The notes beneath the pieces are model-generated. The model saw nothing but the letters and a program-made list of their open reading frames with translations. It did not search any database and was not told the DNA's origin. Positions 21,434 to 31,300 of a DNA stretch of 49,069 nucleotides are shown one piece after another. The stretch is from Rubrivivax sp. (GTDB lineage: Bacteria > Pseudomonadota > Gammaproteobacteria > Burkholderiales > Burkholderiaceae_C). Numbering within the stretch: position 1 is the first letter of the stretch; every line of letters starts with the position of its first letter. The translations under genes were made by a program, and so were the position numbers. Where the stretch lies: NCBI GenBank assembly GCA_016788525.1, contig JAEUPD010000160.1, positions 1 to 49,069 on the forward strand, given 5' to 3'.

Positions 21434-22855
21434 TCAACGATGCCCGGCATGCCCGCCGGTGGGCTTGCGCACCTTCACTTCGGTGGGCCGGGCGGGTGGG
21501 GCGGCCAGCGGCATCGAGCCCGCGCCTTCGGCCTTGAAGCGGGCCGGGTCTGGCAGCGTACCCGGGTACTCGTAGGCCACCGTGCCCGGCGGGTGCTTGA
21601 ACCACCCGGGGTCGGTGTAGTCGCCGCGTTTCTGTTCGCGGCGCACCTTGACGACGCTGAACATGCCACCCATGCCCACCGCGCCGAAGGGGCCCTGGCC
21701 GACCATCATCGGCGCGGTGTTTTCGGGCAGCGGCATCTCCATCTCGGTCATGTCCTTCATGCCGCGCTCGCCCATCACCATGTAGTCGGGCACGAGGTTG
21801 GTGATCTGCCGCGCGAGGCCGCGGTGGTCCACGCCAATCATCGTGGGCACGCCGTGCCCCATGGCGTTCATCGTGTGGTGGCTCTTGTGGCAGTGGAAGG
21901 CCCAGTCGCCTTCCTCGTCGGCCAGGAACTCCAGCTGCCGCATCTGGCCCACCGCGATGTCTTCGGTGATCTCGTGGCGGCGCGTGCCCTTGGGCGTGGG
22001 GCCGCCGTCGGTGCCGGTGACCTGGAACTCGTGGCCGTGCAGGTGGATGGGGTGGTTGGTCATCGTCAGGTTGCCGATGCGGATGCGCACCTTGTCCATG
22101 TGCCGCACCACCAGCGGATCGATGCCTGGGAAGATGCGGCTGTTCCAGCTCCAAATGTTGAAGTCGAGCATGGTCATGATCTTGGGCGTGTAGCTGCCGG
22201 GGTCGATGTCGTAGGCGTTGAGCAGGAAACAGAAGTCGCGGTCGACGTCGTCGATGAGCGGGTGCCTGTCTCTCGGGTGCGTGACCCAGAAGCCCATCAT
22301 GCCCATCGCCATCTGCACCATCTCGTCGGCGTGAGGGTGGTACATGAAGGTGCCGGGGCGGCGCGCGACGAACTCGTAGACGTAGGTCTTGCCCGGCGGA
22401 ATGCCCGGCTGCGTGAGCCCGGTCACGCCGTCCATGCCGCAGGGCAGGCGCTGGCCGTGCCAGTGCACGCTGTGCAGCTCGCCCAGCTTGTTGGTGACGA
22501 AGATGCGCAGGCGGTCGCCTTCGACCACCTCGATCGTCGGCCCGGGGCTTTGCCCGTTGTAGCCCCACAGGTGCGCCTTGAAGCCGGGCGCCATCTCGCG
22601 CACCACCGGCTCGGCAACAAGGTGGAACTCCTTGACGCCGTTGTTCATGCGCCAGGGCAAGGTCCAGCCGTTCAGCGTGACCACCGGGTTGTAGGGGCGG
22701 CCGGCACTGGGTGCCAGCGGCGGCATGGTGTCGGGCTTCGTCTGGATCACGGGCTCGGGCAGCGCGGCCATCGCCACGCGGCTGACGGTGGCGGTGCTGA
22801 CGGCAGCCGCCGTCGTCGCGGCCGAGCCGCGGAGAAAGTTGCGTCGGGAAACCAT
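21434..22855 (-). CDS. copA: CopA-type multicopper oxidase
   Basis: A 473-residue protein exported by the Tat route (SRRNFLRGSAATTAAA at the N-terminus). All four copper-ligand motifs are present: HSVHWHG, MYHPHADE, HPIHLHGHEF and HCHKSHHTMNAMGHG, with the Cys-His and axial Met of a laccase-type site. A Met-rich stretch (ERGMKDMTEMEMPLP, MMVGQG, VGMGGMF) follows, which is common in copper-tolerance oxidases. It should oxidise Cu(I) in the periplasm. It sits between the TolC-like gene and the cupredoxin gene. CopB, CopC and CopD homologues are not visible in the window. Confidence 0.92.
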   Translation of the reverse strand: MVSRRNFLRGSAATTAAAVSTATVSRVAMAALPEPVIQTKPDTMPPLAPSAGRPYNPVVTLNGWTLPWRMNNGVKEFHLVAEPVVREMAPGFKAHLWGYNGQSPGPTIEVVEGDRLRIFVTNKLGELHSVHWHGQRLPCGMDGVTGLTQPGIPPGKTYVYEFVARRPGTFMYHPHADEMVQMAMGMMGFWVTHPRDRHPLIDDVDRDFCFLLNAYDIDPGSYTPKIMTMLDFNIWSWNSRIFPGIDPLVVRHMDKVRIRIGNLTMTNHPIHLHGHEFQVTGTDGGPTPKGTRRHEITEDIAVGQMRQLEFLADEEGDWAFHCHKSHHTMNAMGHGVPTMIGVDHRGLARQITNLVPDYMVMGERGMKDMTEMEMPLPENTAPMMVGQGPFGAVGMGGMFSVVKVRREQKRGDYTDPGWFKHPPGTVAYEYPGTLPDPARFKAEGAGSMPLAAPPARPTEVKVRKPTGGHAGHR

Positions 22856-22953
22856 GGTCGCAGGTCCTTGCAGGGAAAGGGGTTCATGCCGGAGGCAGCG
22901 CAGGCGTGGCGGATCGGCGGCGGGTCCGTGATCCATCCGCGCGTCCATGCGCC

Positions 22954-24468
22954 TCAATGCGCATCCGCGCCGGTGTCCATCGCGGCGGCGCCGGCGGCGG
23001 GCCGGGTGGCCGCGGCGGTGCTCGGCGCGAACGCGGCCTTGCCGATGAGGGCCATCTCGAGCTCGCCCTCGGCCAGCCAGAAGTCGCGCAGCGCCTCGAT
23101 GGCGGCGCTGACACTGGCGATCTGCGCGCGTGCGTCGGCCAGCAGCTCGAACACGCCGATCAACATGCCGTTGTAGCGAAGCAGCTGCTCCTCGGAGATG
23201 CGCTTGCGCAGCGGCACGATCTCGTCGCGGTGGTGGCGCGCGATGTCGAAGGCGAATCGGTAGTGGCCGTAGGCCTCGCGCACCTCGGAGCGCGCGTCCA
23301 CCGCCGTCTGCGCGGCGCGGTGCAGCGCCTGCATGTAGAGGGCCTCGGCGCGCGCCACGCGCGCGGTGCCCCAGTCGAACAGCGGCAGCTCCACCGAGAC
23401 CTCCCAGCCGGTCTGGCGCGGGGCCTCGTTGGAGGTGTGGTGCATGAGACCCAGCTCGAGCACGTTGATGAAGCGCGTGCGGCGTGTCAGGCCGAGCTGG
23501 CGTGCCGTCTGCTCGACGCTGGCCTTGGCGGCCATCACGTCCAGCCGCTGGCCCATGGCGAGCTGTTCGATGTCGGGTTGCTCGCGCGCCGCGGCGGGCA
23601 GATCCGGCAGCCGCTCGGGCAGCGTGAAGGCCGTGCGTGCACCCCACAGCCCCATCAATCGAACCAGGCGCTCGCGCGCCGCGCGCTGCGCCTGCTCGGC
23701 GCGCGCCAGGCCGAGTGCGGCCTCGGCGTAGAAGCCTTGTTCGCGCGCCCGCGCGAGCTTGTTGAAGTTCCCGGCTTGCTCCATGCGCCGCGCCAGCTCG
23801 GCGCCGGCCTCGGCGGCCTGGCGCACCTGATGCATGTAGCGCACGGTCTCGTCGGCGGCCACCGCCTGCACCCAGGCCCGGCGGGTGTCGGCGGCCAGCG
23901 CCAGCACGGCCAGCGCGACCTCGCCGCGCACCTGCTCGAGCCGGCGCGCCTCCAGCCGGCTGACCAGCGGCCAGGCGACCAGCCGCGCGAGGTTGAGGTG
24001 AAGGCTGCGTTCGATCTCGCGCTCGTCGCCCTTGCGCGCACGGCCGAAGCTGAAGCCCGGGTTCGGCAAGCGCGTGGCCTGCACCACCTCGGCCTCGGTG
24101 ATGCCGAGATCCTGGAAGCGTGCCTGCAGGCCACGGTTGTTCAGCAGCGCCACCTGCACGGCCCGGTCGGCGCCGAGCGGCTGCTGCGCGAGCAACTCGC
24201 CGACGCGCGCTTCGATCGTCACCAGGTCCGCTTCGCTCCGCGCCCAGGTCAGTGTCTGGCCTGTTCGCTGCTGCGTGGCGGCGGCAACACCGTCAAAGCC
24301 GGCGTCGGGCGACAGCGTGGCGCAGCCGCCGAGCAGTGCCGCGGCGAACAGCGCGGCCGGCAGCCGAGAGCAGGCGGTGGGCGCCGCGGCTGCGGCGGAA
24401 GGGGCGGCGGCCCGCGAGGCGAGAAGGTCGCCAGCGGGCCGGGAAGCGGCGGATGAGCACGGGTTCAT
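22954..24468 (-). CDS. TolC/CusC-like outer-membrane lipoprotein
   Basis: A 504-residue outer-membrane efflux-type protein. The lipobox ALLGGC lies about residues 46-51, after an unusually long Ala-rich N-terminus; a start at an internal codon cannot be excluded. The coiled-coil halves typical of the family are visible: QVALLNNRGLQARFQDLGIT, AEVVQATRLPNPGFSFG, then a second half with ASVEQTARQLGLTRRTRF and DWGTARVARAEALYMQALHR. RND and membrane-fusion partners (CusA, CusB) are not next to it, so it may work with proteins encoded elsewhere. It lies between the copper oxidase gene and a His-rich protein gene, which supports a metal-related role. ATG 24468 has AGGAG upstream. Confidence 0.85.
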   Translation of the reverse strand: MNPCSSAASRPAGDLLASRAAAPSAAAAAPTACSRLPAALFAAALLGGCATLSPDAGFDGVAAATQQRTGQTLTWARSEADLVTIEARVGELLAQQPLGADRAVQVALLNNRGLQARFQDLGITEAEVVQATRLPNPGFSFGRARKGDEREIERSLHLNLARLVAWPLVSRLEARRLEQVRGEVALAVLALAADTRRAWVQAVAADETVRYMHQVRQAAEAGAELARRMEQAGNFNKLARAREQGFYAEAALGLARAEQAQRAARERLVRLMGLWGARTAFTLPERLPDLPAAAREQPDIEQLAMGQRLDVMAAKASVEQTARQLGLTRRTRFINVLELGLMHHTSNEAPRQTGWEVSVELPLFDWGTARVARAEALYMQALHRAAQTAVDARSEVREAYGHYRFAFDIARHHRDEIVPLRKRISEEQLLRYNGMLIGVFELLADARAQIASVSAAIEALRDFWLAEGELEMALIGKAAFAPSTAAATRPAAGAAAMDTGADAH

Positions 24469-24479
24469 CACAGGGCTCC

Positions 24480-25046
24480 TCAGGGCTTGCGCGGTGCGCC
24501 GTGGGTGCCATGGCCACCCTGACCGCTGCTGTGCCCGGCCTGACCGGCCGGGCCGCTCTGTCCAGCGGGTGCCGAGGCCGCGGCCGGCGTTGATGCGGCC
24601 GGCTGTGGCCCATCGCCTTGCGCTTCACGGGCGTAGACCCGCCAGCCGCCGATGCGGTTGACGGTCTCGTTGGCTTCGCGCCAGGAGCCCACGGGCTGTT
24701 CACCGTAACGGTGGTAAGCCGCGAGCGACGATCGGTGCGTGGCCGGCGGCACCGCGGCGCGCGCGTCGAGCGGGTCGGCGGCGCGGGCCGCATGCGCCGC
24801 GTGGTTGGCATGCGCGGCGTGAGTGGGAGGCGCCGGATGGGCCCGATGCGCGTTCCGCGCCGCGGGTGCGGCGGACGCCGCCGGCGCCGTGGATGCCGGT
24901 GCGGCCGGCTGCGCCCGGGCCGGCGTGGCTGCCGACGCGGCGATGACCAGCCAGCCCGCAAGCGTGGTCACGGCCCGCGCGGCGAAAGGGGCGGGCGCGG
25001 CCTTCGAATGCCGCGCGTTGAGGAAGGGGCACATGGAGTTCGACAT
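24480..25046 (-). CDS. Exported His/Ala/Pro-rich protein of copper clusters
   Basis: A 188-residue protein. A hydrophobic export segment (about 25-46, ending ATPARAQP) is followed by a long low-complexity Ala/Pro/His region and a short conserved core, YHRYGEQPVGSWREANETV and NRIGGWRVYAREAQG. This core recurs just before the TolC-like gene in copper-resistance clusters of related bacteria, as far as I recall. The His-rich tail (GHSSGQGGHGTHG) may bind metal. It ends 12 bases before the TolC-like start. Enzymatic function is unlikely. Confidence 0.65.
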   Translation of the reverse strand: MSNSMCPFLNARHSKAAPAPFAARAVTTLAGWLVIAASAATPARAQPAAPASTAPAASAAPAARNAHRAHPAPPTHAAHANHAAHAARAADPLDARAAVPPATHRSSLAAYHRYGEQPVGSWREANETVNRIGGWRVYAREAQGDGPQPAASTPAAASAPAGQSGPAGQAGHSSGQGGHGTHGAPRKP

Positions 25047-25257
25047 CAAGGCTCTCGCAGATGCATGAGGGGTGCGCCGTCAGCCCGGTGAGGCTCGATC
25101 GGTGCATGGACCCCCGGTGTGCCCCGGCGCATGCCGCAGGCGATTGCGATGCCCCCGAGCCGCGGCGCGCACCCGGCGTGCCGCGGTCAGGAGCGTGGGG
25201 ATCGCCGGTGCGCGGGGCAGGGCAGGCGCGCCAACGCGCCCGCTGCCCCGGCCGGCT

Positions 25258-25665
25258 TCAGGCAGCGGCGGGTCGAGGGGGCCGGTCTGGCAGATCGACG
25301 ACCACGCCGGCCCAGGCCGGTGTGTCGGCCGCCTGCGGGGCCGCCGGCGAGCCGTGGCTGGCCGGGCCGTTCATGGCCAGCGGCGGCGCCACGGCCACGC
25401 CGCAGGGCGCGCACTGCGTGCATGACGTCGAGCCGCCGTCGGCGCCGCGGCCGTGGTCGCTGCCCGAGGCGGCGTGATGCCCGTCGTGGGCATGCTTCAG
25501 GCCCGGGTCATGATGCATGCCGGATTCATGAGCCGCGGCGGCATGCATCGTGTGCGAGCCGAGGCCCAGGCTGCCGCAGGCCATGAACCCAGCTGCCGCC
25601 ACGCCCTTGGCGGGCAGGGCCAGCACCAGCAGAACGGTCAGCAGCAGTCGGGCAAGGCCGCGCAT
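25258..25665 (-). CDS. Small exported His-rich protein with a Cys cluster
   Basis: A 135-residue protein with a signal peptide (about 1-24), a His/Met-rich region (HTMHAAAAHESGMHHD, HAHDGHHAASGSDHG) and a CTQCAPCG cluster near residue 88. Similar small periplasmic proteins (DUF2946-like) accompany copper genes. It may buffer or sense metal ions. It is the first gene of the leftward copper cluster; 211 bases of sequence without a recognisable gene separate it from the next. ATG 25665 is the first start followed by a signal peptide. Confidence 0.55.
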   Translation of the reverse strand: MRGLARLLLTVLLVLALPAKGVAAAGFMACGSLGLGSHTMHAAAAHESGMHHDPGLKHAHDGHHAASGSDHGRGADGGSTSCTQCAPCGVAVAPPLAMNGPASHGSPAAPQAADTPAWAGVVVDLPDRPPRPAAA

Positions 25666-25786
25666 GCGTCGCACTCTAGCGCAAACTCCTGGGGCCTCGG
25701 CTGCCATCGCGCACCGTGCGGCTCACGCCGAGCATCGAGCGGCCGGCGGCCCAGCCCGCGCCGGTGCGGCAGCCGGCGCCTGCCGG

Positions 25787-26908
25787 TCAGCCGCCGCGCC
25801 GCCAGTGGTACTTGATGGCCTCCAGCCGGTACATGTTCTGGCCCGGGCTCTCGCGCTCCGCTTCACGAAAGCCGTGCCGCTCGTAGAAGCGGCGGGCGGC
25901 GATGTTGCGTGCGAAAGCGTACAGCCACAGCGAGCCCGCAGACTCGGCCTTCGCCAGCGCAAGCAGCCGCGCGCCGATGCCCAAGCCGATGTCGCCGACG
26001 CGCACGTACAGCTGCGCCACGCGGTCCGGCGTGGTGGCCATCACGGCAACGATGCACGGCCCGGCAGCGGAGCCGGCGAGGTGGCCCCGGGCGGCCGGTG
26101 GCTCGCGCAGCACGACACGCACGCGGTGATGGGGCACCAGCTCGCGGCGGAAGAAGGCGAGCTGGTTCTCTATCGGGTTGGTGTCCACGGTGCGCACGCC
26201 GTGCTCGAAGCTGGCGCGCCACAGGTGCACCAGCTCTTCGTCGTGGGCCGGTTCGCGCTCGACGATGCGCTCATCGGCGGGCGGCGGCGCTGCGCCACGC
26301 TGCCAGGTGAACACCATCGTGCGGCTGCCGTCGTCGTTGTGCCGCAGCTCGCCGGGCCGCAGGCCCGCCTTGGCGAGCACCCGTTGCGAGGCCCCGTGTT
26401 CGGGTGCGACGGTGGCCATGATCCCGGTCAGGCCCAGCACGCGCAGCCCGTGGGCGACCAGCCCGGCCGCCGCCTCGCTGGCAAGCCCACGGCCCCAGTG
26501 CGGGCGAAGCAGCGCGTACTTGAGTTCGGGCTGGGCCTGGCCTCCGGGGTGCACCAGGCCGCAGAAGCCGACCACCGCGCCGAGCCCCGTCGCAGCCGGG
26601 GTCGAAGAGGGTCCCGCGTGCGAAGGCGTGAGCCGTTCCACCAGCGCGAACATGCCGTAGCCGCGCCGGCGATAGTTCTCGTGCGTCACCTCGATCCAGC
26701 GCGCGCAGTCGGCACGCGCCAGCGGCCGGCCGTCGCCCACCCAGCGCATCGCGTCGGCGTCGCCGTACACCGCCACCAGCGCGTCGAGGTCCTGCGCGCC
26801 CAGGTGCCGGGCCACCAGGCGCGGCGTGACGAAGACGATGTCGGTGGCGTCGATGGGCTCGGCCGGCGGGGGCAGCGGCGGCAGCGAGTGGTCGGGCTCG
26901 GGCGTCAT
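25787..26908 (-). CDS. Double GNAT acetyltransferase (RimJ-like plus second GNAT domain)
   Basis: A 373-residue cytosolic protein with two GNAT folds. The N-terminal one (about 25-205) is of the RimJ/RimL type (VTPRLVARHLGAQDLDAL, GWRRGLA-like PHWGRGLASEAAAGLV, GASQRVLAKAGL). The C-terminal one (about 215-370) has VAQLYVRVGDIGLGIGARLL and FARNIAARRFYERHGFREAE. Each has an acetyl-CoA-binding loop. Fused GNAT pairs usually act on small molecules or protein N-termini; the substrate is unknown. It stands alone between the copper cluster and a DUF4230-like gene. Confidence 0.82.
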   Translation of the reverse strand: MTPEPDHSLPPLPPPAEPIDATDIVFVTPRLVARHLGAQDLDALVAVYGDADAMRWVGDGRPLARADCARWIEVTHENYRRRGYGMFALVERLTPSHAGPSSTPAATGLGAVVGFCGLVHPGGQAQPELKYALLRPHWGRGLASEAAAGLVAHGLRVLGLTGIMATVAPEHGASQRVLAKAGLRPGELRHNDDGSRTMVFTWQRGAAPPPADERIVEREPAHDEELVHLWRASFEHGVRTVDTNPIENQLAFFRRELVPHHRVRVVLREPPAARGHLAGSAAGPCIVAVMATTPDRVAQLYVRVGDIGLGIGARLLALAKAESAGSLWLYAFARNIAARRFYERHGFREAERESPGQNMYRLEAIKYHWRRGG

Positions 26909-26959
26909 GGTGGAGCGTGCGCAGGTGGCGAGCTGACGGCGCCGACTGCCGTGATGCGG

Positions 26960-27691
26960 TCAGGGCGCCGGCGCCGGCGGCACCGCGCGCGGCGTCGCGG
27001 CAGGGCCCGCCCAGTCCGGCAGCGAGGCGATCGGCTCGTCGGCGAAGAGCACGCGCACCGCGGCGCTGCCAGCGGCGGCCTGGCTCGCCGCGGCGGCGCG
27101 CGCGGGCTTCCACCGTTCCTGCGTCAGCATCCAGCGCTGCACGAATTCGGCCACGGTCTGCCGGGCCGCTTCGCGCTGGAAGGCCACGTAGCCGGGGCTG
27201 GCCGCCTTTTCCGCCAGGGTCGCCGTGATCGTGCGCTCCAGCGCTTGCAGTTCGCGCGCGCCGGTGAACAGCGACCAGCGGCCTTCGGCCTGCCGCTCCA
27301 GCCGCGCGGTGTCGATGGCCACCGGCAGCGTCGGCTTCACCGCGGGTGCGATGACGACCACCGTGCCGTCGGGCCGTATGCGCAGCTTCCACTCCCGCGC
27401 CAGCTCGATGTGGAAGTGGTAGGTCGCCGGCACGCGGATGTGCGTGGTGGTGGCACCCAGGTCGATGCCGAGCAGGTCGTGCGGCTTCACGGCCTTGAAG
27501 GTCTCCGGCGCGCGGATCGTGCTCACCTGCAGCAGGCCGCCTTCGGTGCGCAGCACTTCCACCTGGTCGATGCCGGCCGACCAGCTCTGCAGCCGGCGGT
27601 CGGCCTCGGTGCCGCGCCGCGCCAGCCACAGGTTGGCCGCCAGGCTGGCGGCCAGCAGCAGGCTGGTGACGAGTAGCGTCAGGCGCAGCAT
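26960..27691 (-). CDS. Membrane-anchored protein, DUF4230-like
   Basis: A 243-residue protein with one N-terminal hydrophobic helix (MLRLTLLVTSLLLAASLAAN) that anchors it to the inner membrane with the rest in the periplasm. The body, with ATYHFHIELAREWKLRI, DGTVVVIAPAVKPTLPVAID and a helical tail (LAEKAASPGYVAFQREAARQ), resembles DUF4230 proteins. Function is not known for that family. It is 51 bases downstream of the double-GNAT gene start region on the same strand, and 22 bases after the Lrp-type gene. Confidence 0.6.
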   Translation of the reverse strand: MLRLTLLVTSLLLAASLAANLWLARRGTEADRRLQSWSAGIDQVEVLRTEGGLLQVSTIRAPETFKAVKPHDLLGIDLGATTTHIRVPATYHFHIELAREWKLRIRPDGTVVVIAPAVKPTLPVAIDTARLERQAEGRWSLFTGARELQALERTITATLAEKAASPGYVAFQREAARQTVAEFVQRWMLTQERWKPARAAAASQAAAGSAAVRVLFADEPIASLPDWAGPAATPRAVPPAPAP

Positions 27692-27713
27692 GGGCGGCAA
27701 GCGTACCCGTTCG

Positions 27714-28229
27714 TCAAACCCGCCCGCGCCGACGCGCCACGCGCGGCAGCGCCTGCTCGGGCAACGCCAGCCGCAACTCGCTCTTGATCTCCTTGAGCAC
27801 GATCGCCGAGCGCACGTGCGTGACGCCGGGCAGCCTGAACACCGTGTCGTGCAGGAACTGCTCGTACGCCTTGATGTCGGGCACCAGCACGTTCATCACG
27901 TAGTCGCTCTCACCGGTGGTGCTCAGGCACTGCACGATGGGCGCGGCGGCGGCCACGGCGCGCTCGAACTGCCGCACCGCGAGCTCGCTGTGCTGCGCCA
28001 TGTTGGCCTCGACGACGACGCGCAGGCCCAGGCCGATCTTCTCGGTGTCGACGATGGCCGTGTAGCCGCGGATGATGCCGGCGGCTTCCATGTCCTTGAT
28101 GCGCTTCCAGCAGGGGCTGGCCGACAGGCCCACCTTGTCGGCGATCTGCTGCAGCGTCTGGCGTGCGTCGCGCAGCAGCTCGGCGAGGATGGCCAGGCTG
28201 GCCTTGTCGAGGGGAATTTGCTCGGGCAT
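27714..28229 (-). CDS. Lrp/AsnC-family transcriptional regulator
   Basis: A 171-residue regulator. The winged helix-turn-helix lies at about 8-60 (LDKASLAILAELLRDARQTL, VGLSASPCWKRIKDME) and the RAM/effector domain at about 70-150 (GLRVVVEANMAQHSE, TTGESDYVMNVLVPDIKAYE, GVTHVRSAIVLKEIK). It is divergent from the fused indolepyruvate oxidoreductase gene, the usual position of a regulator responding to aromatic or branched amino acids. ATG 28229 is preferred over 28289 because the longer form would cover the candidate operator at 28283-28299. Confidence 0.9.
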   Translation of the reverse strand: MPEQIPLDKASLAILAELLRDARQTLQQIADKVGLSASPCWKRIKDMEAAGIIRGYTAIVDTEKIGLGLRVVVEANMAQHSELAVRQFERAVAAAAPIVQCLSTTGESDYVMNVLVPDIKAYEQFLHDTVFRLPGVTHVRSAIVLKEIKSELRLALPEQALPRVARRRGRV

Positions 28230-28282
28230 GGCGCGTGCGGCAAAGGATTTGCTGCCCGATGGGCTGGCAGCGGGGGTTTCGA

Positions 28283-28299
28283 GACGCACATTCTGCGTC
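28283..28299. promoter_or_regulatory. Lrp-type palindrome GACGCA-N5-TGCGTC
   Basis: GACGCACATTCTGCGTC is a perfect 6-5-6 palindrome with an ATT centre, the geometry of Lrp/AsnC sites. It lies between the divergent Lrp-type gene and the indolepyruvate oxidoreductase gene, 58 bases before the latter's start. A second short repeat GAGG-N6-CCTC follows at 28301-28314 and may overlap the promoter. Confidence 0.5.
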
Positions 28300-28356
28300 G
28301 GAGGCGATAACCTCCCGCACCTTCTTCATGCGCCCCCGCCCCGGGGAGGAACCGCC

Positions 28357-31300
28357 ATGAGCGACGTTGCCGCCGCGCCTTCCCCCACCGCTGCCCTCGT
28401 GCGCCCCGATGCGCAGCTGGCCGATGCGCTGTGGGCCACCGGTGGTACGGTGTACCTCACGGGCACGCAGGCGCTGCTGCGCATGCTGCTGATGCAGCGC
28501 GACCGCGATGCCGCCGCGGGGCTGGACACGCGCGGGTTCTTGAGCGGCTACCGCGGCTCGCCGCTGGGGGCGGTGGACCAGGCGGTGTGGAAGGCCGGCG
28601 CGAAGTTCACCGAGCGCGGCATCCGCTTCCTGCCGGCCATCAACGAGGAACTCGGCGCCACCGCGGTGCTGGGCACGCAGCGCGTGCAAAGCGACCCCGA
28701 GCGTGACTGCGAGGCGGTGTTCGCCATGTGGTACGGCAAGGGCCCGGGCGTGGACCGCGCCGGCGACGCCATCAAGCATGGCAACGCCTACGGCAGCTCG
28801 CCGGCCGGCGGCGTGCTGGTGGTGGCCGGCGACGACCACGGCTGCGTGAGCAGCTCGATGCCGCACCAGAGCGACTTCGCGTTCCAGGCCTGGCACATGC
28901 CGGTGCTCTCGCCGGCCAACGTGGCCGACATGATCGAGTTCGGCCTCTACGGCTACGCGCTCAGCCGCTACAGCGGCAACTGGGTCGGCTTCACCGCGCT
29001 GAGCGAAGTGGTGGAAAGCGCGGCCACGGTGGACCTCGATGCGATTCACGCGCGCGTCGCGCGCTGGCAGGGGGCCGAGGCGGTGCGCGCGGCCACCGGC
29101 CACGCGGCGCCGGCCGACGGGCTGCACTACCGCTGGCCGGATCTGCCCTCGCTCACCATCGAGACGCGCGCGCACGCCAAGCTCGCCGCGGTGGCCGCGT
29201 TCGCCAAGGTGAACTCGATCGACCGCGAGGTGGTGGCCTCGCCGCAGGCGCGCATCGGCATCGTCACCGCGGGCAAGGCGCACCTGGACTTCATGGAAGT
29301 GCTCAGGCGCCTGGAGATCAGCCCGGCGCAGCTGGCCGCGGCCGGCGTGCGCGTGGTGAAGCTCGGCCTCACGTTCCCCATCGAAGCCACGCGCATGCGG
29401 GCGTTCGCGCAGGGCCTGGAGCAGGTCCTCGTCATCGAGGAGAAAGGGCCGGCCGTCGAGCAGCAGGTCAAGAACCTCTTCTACAACGCGCCGGCGGGGG
29501 CGCGCCCGCGCGTGCTGGGCAAGAGCGACGAGGCCGGTGGCCCGCTCGTCTCAGCCGCCGGCGAGCTGCGGCCCTCGCGGCTGATCGAGGTGGTGGCCGC
29601 CTGGCTGGCCACGCACGACGCGTCGCTCGACCGCCGCCACCTGGTGCGCGACTTCACGCCGCCCGAGCTGCTGCACAACGCCGCCGACGCGGTGAAGCGC
29701 CAGCCCTACTTCTGCGCCGGCTGCCCGCACAACACCAGCACCAAGGTGCCCGAGGGTTCACGTGCGTCGGCCGGCATCGGCTGCCACTTCATGGCCGCGT
29801 GGATGGACCGCAGCACCGCCGGCATCATCCAGATGGGCGGCGAAGGCGTGGACTGGGTCAGCCACTCGATGTTCACCAAGGTGCCCCACATCTTCCAGAA
29901 CCTGGGCGACGGCACCTACTACCACAGCGGCTATCTGGCCATCCGTCAGGCGGTGGCGGCCCGGGCCACGCTGACCTACAAGATCCTGTTCAACGACGCG
30001 GTGGCGATGACCGGCGGCCAGCCGGTGGACGGTGTGATCAGCGTCGACGCCATCGCGCGGCAGGTGGAAAGCGAAGGCGTCAAGCGCGTCGCGGTGCTGT
30101 CCGACGACATCGGCAAGTACGGTGCGATGCGCCACCGCTTCCCACCGGGCACCACCTTCCATGCCCGCGACGAGCTGGATGCCGTGCAGCGCGAACTGCG
30201 TGCAGTGGACGGCGTCACCGTGCTCATCTACGAGCAGACCTGCGCGGCCGAAAAGCGCCGCCGGCGCAAGAAGCCGGTGGAAAAGGGCGGCCTGCCCGAC
30301 CCCGCGCAGCGCCTGTTCATCAACGAGGCCGTGTGCGAAGGCTGCGGCGACTGCGGCGTGCAGAGCAACTGCGTGGCGGTGCTGCCGCACGAAACGGCCT
30401 TCGGCCGCAAACGCCGCATCGACCAGACGGCCTGCAACAAGGACTACTCCTGCGCCAAGGGCTTCTGCCCGAGCTTCGTCAGCGTGGTGGGGGGCCGGCC
30501 GCGCCGGCACTCGGGCATCCTCGGCCGGGACCGCGGCGCGTTCGAGCGCGCCGTGGCGGCGCTGCCGCTGCCGCCGGCGTGGCACTGGACGGGGCCCTAC
30601 GACCTGCTCGTCACCGGCGTCGGCGGCACCGGCGTGGTGACGGTGGGCGCCGTGACCGCGATGGCCGCGCACCTGGATGGCCATGCCGCCAGCGTGCTCG
30701 ACTTCATGGGCTTTGCGCAGAAGGGCGGCTCGGTGCTCAGCTTCGTGCGGCTGGCCGACCGGCCCGAGCGGCTGAACCAGGTGCGCATCGACGCGCAGCA
30801 GGCCGACGCCATGCTGGCCTGCGACCTGGTGGTGGGTGCCAGCCCCGAGGCGCTGAACACGGTGCGCCGCGGCCGCACGCGCATCCTCGCCAACGAGCAC
30901 CCGATTCCGGTGGCCGAGAGCGTGCGCAACCCCGATGCCGACCTGCGGCTGGACGCCATGCTTGCCAAGCTGCGCTTTGCCGCCGGCGACGAGCGCGTGG
31001 AGACCTTCGACGCGCAGGCGCTGGCCATCGACTTTCTGGGCGACACCGTCACCGCCAACGTGCTGGCGATGGGCCATGCGTGGCAGCGCGGCCTCATCCC
31101 GGTGAGCCTGGCGGCGATGTGCCGCGCGATCGAGCTCAACGGTGTGGCGGTCGAGGCAAACCTGCTCGCGTTCTCCCTTGGCCGCCTGGCCGCGGCCGAC
31201 CCGGCCGCCTGCGAGCGGCTGCGCGAAGGGCATGCCGACGAGCCCGTGGCGGCCGAGACGCTGGAAGCGCTGATCGAACGCCACGCCGCGTTCCTCACCG

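Noticed and set aside
25050-25257. Possible gene in the gap between two copper-cluster genes
   Set aside because: Frames here are Arg/Ala/Pro-rich and lack a start with a ribosome-binding site; nothing recognisable was found.
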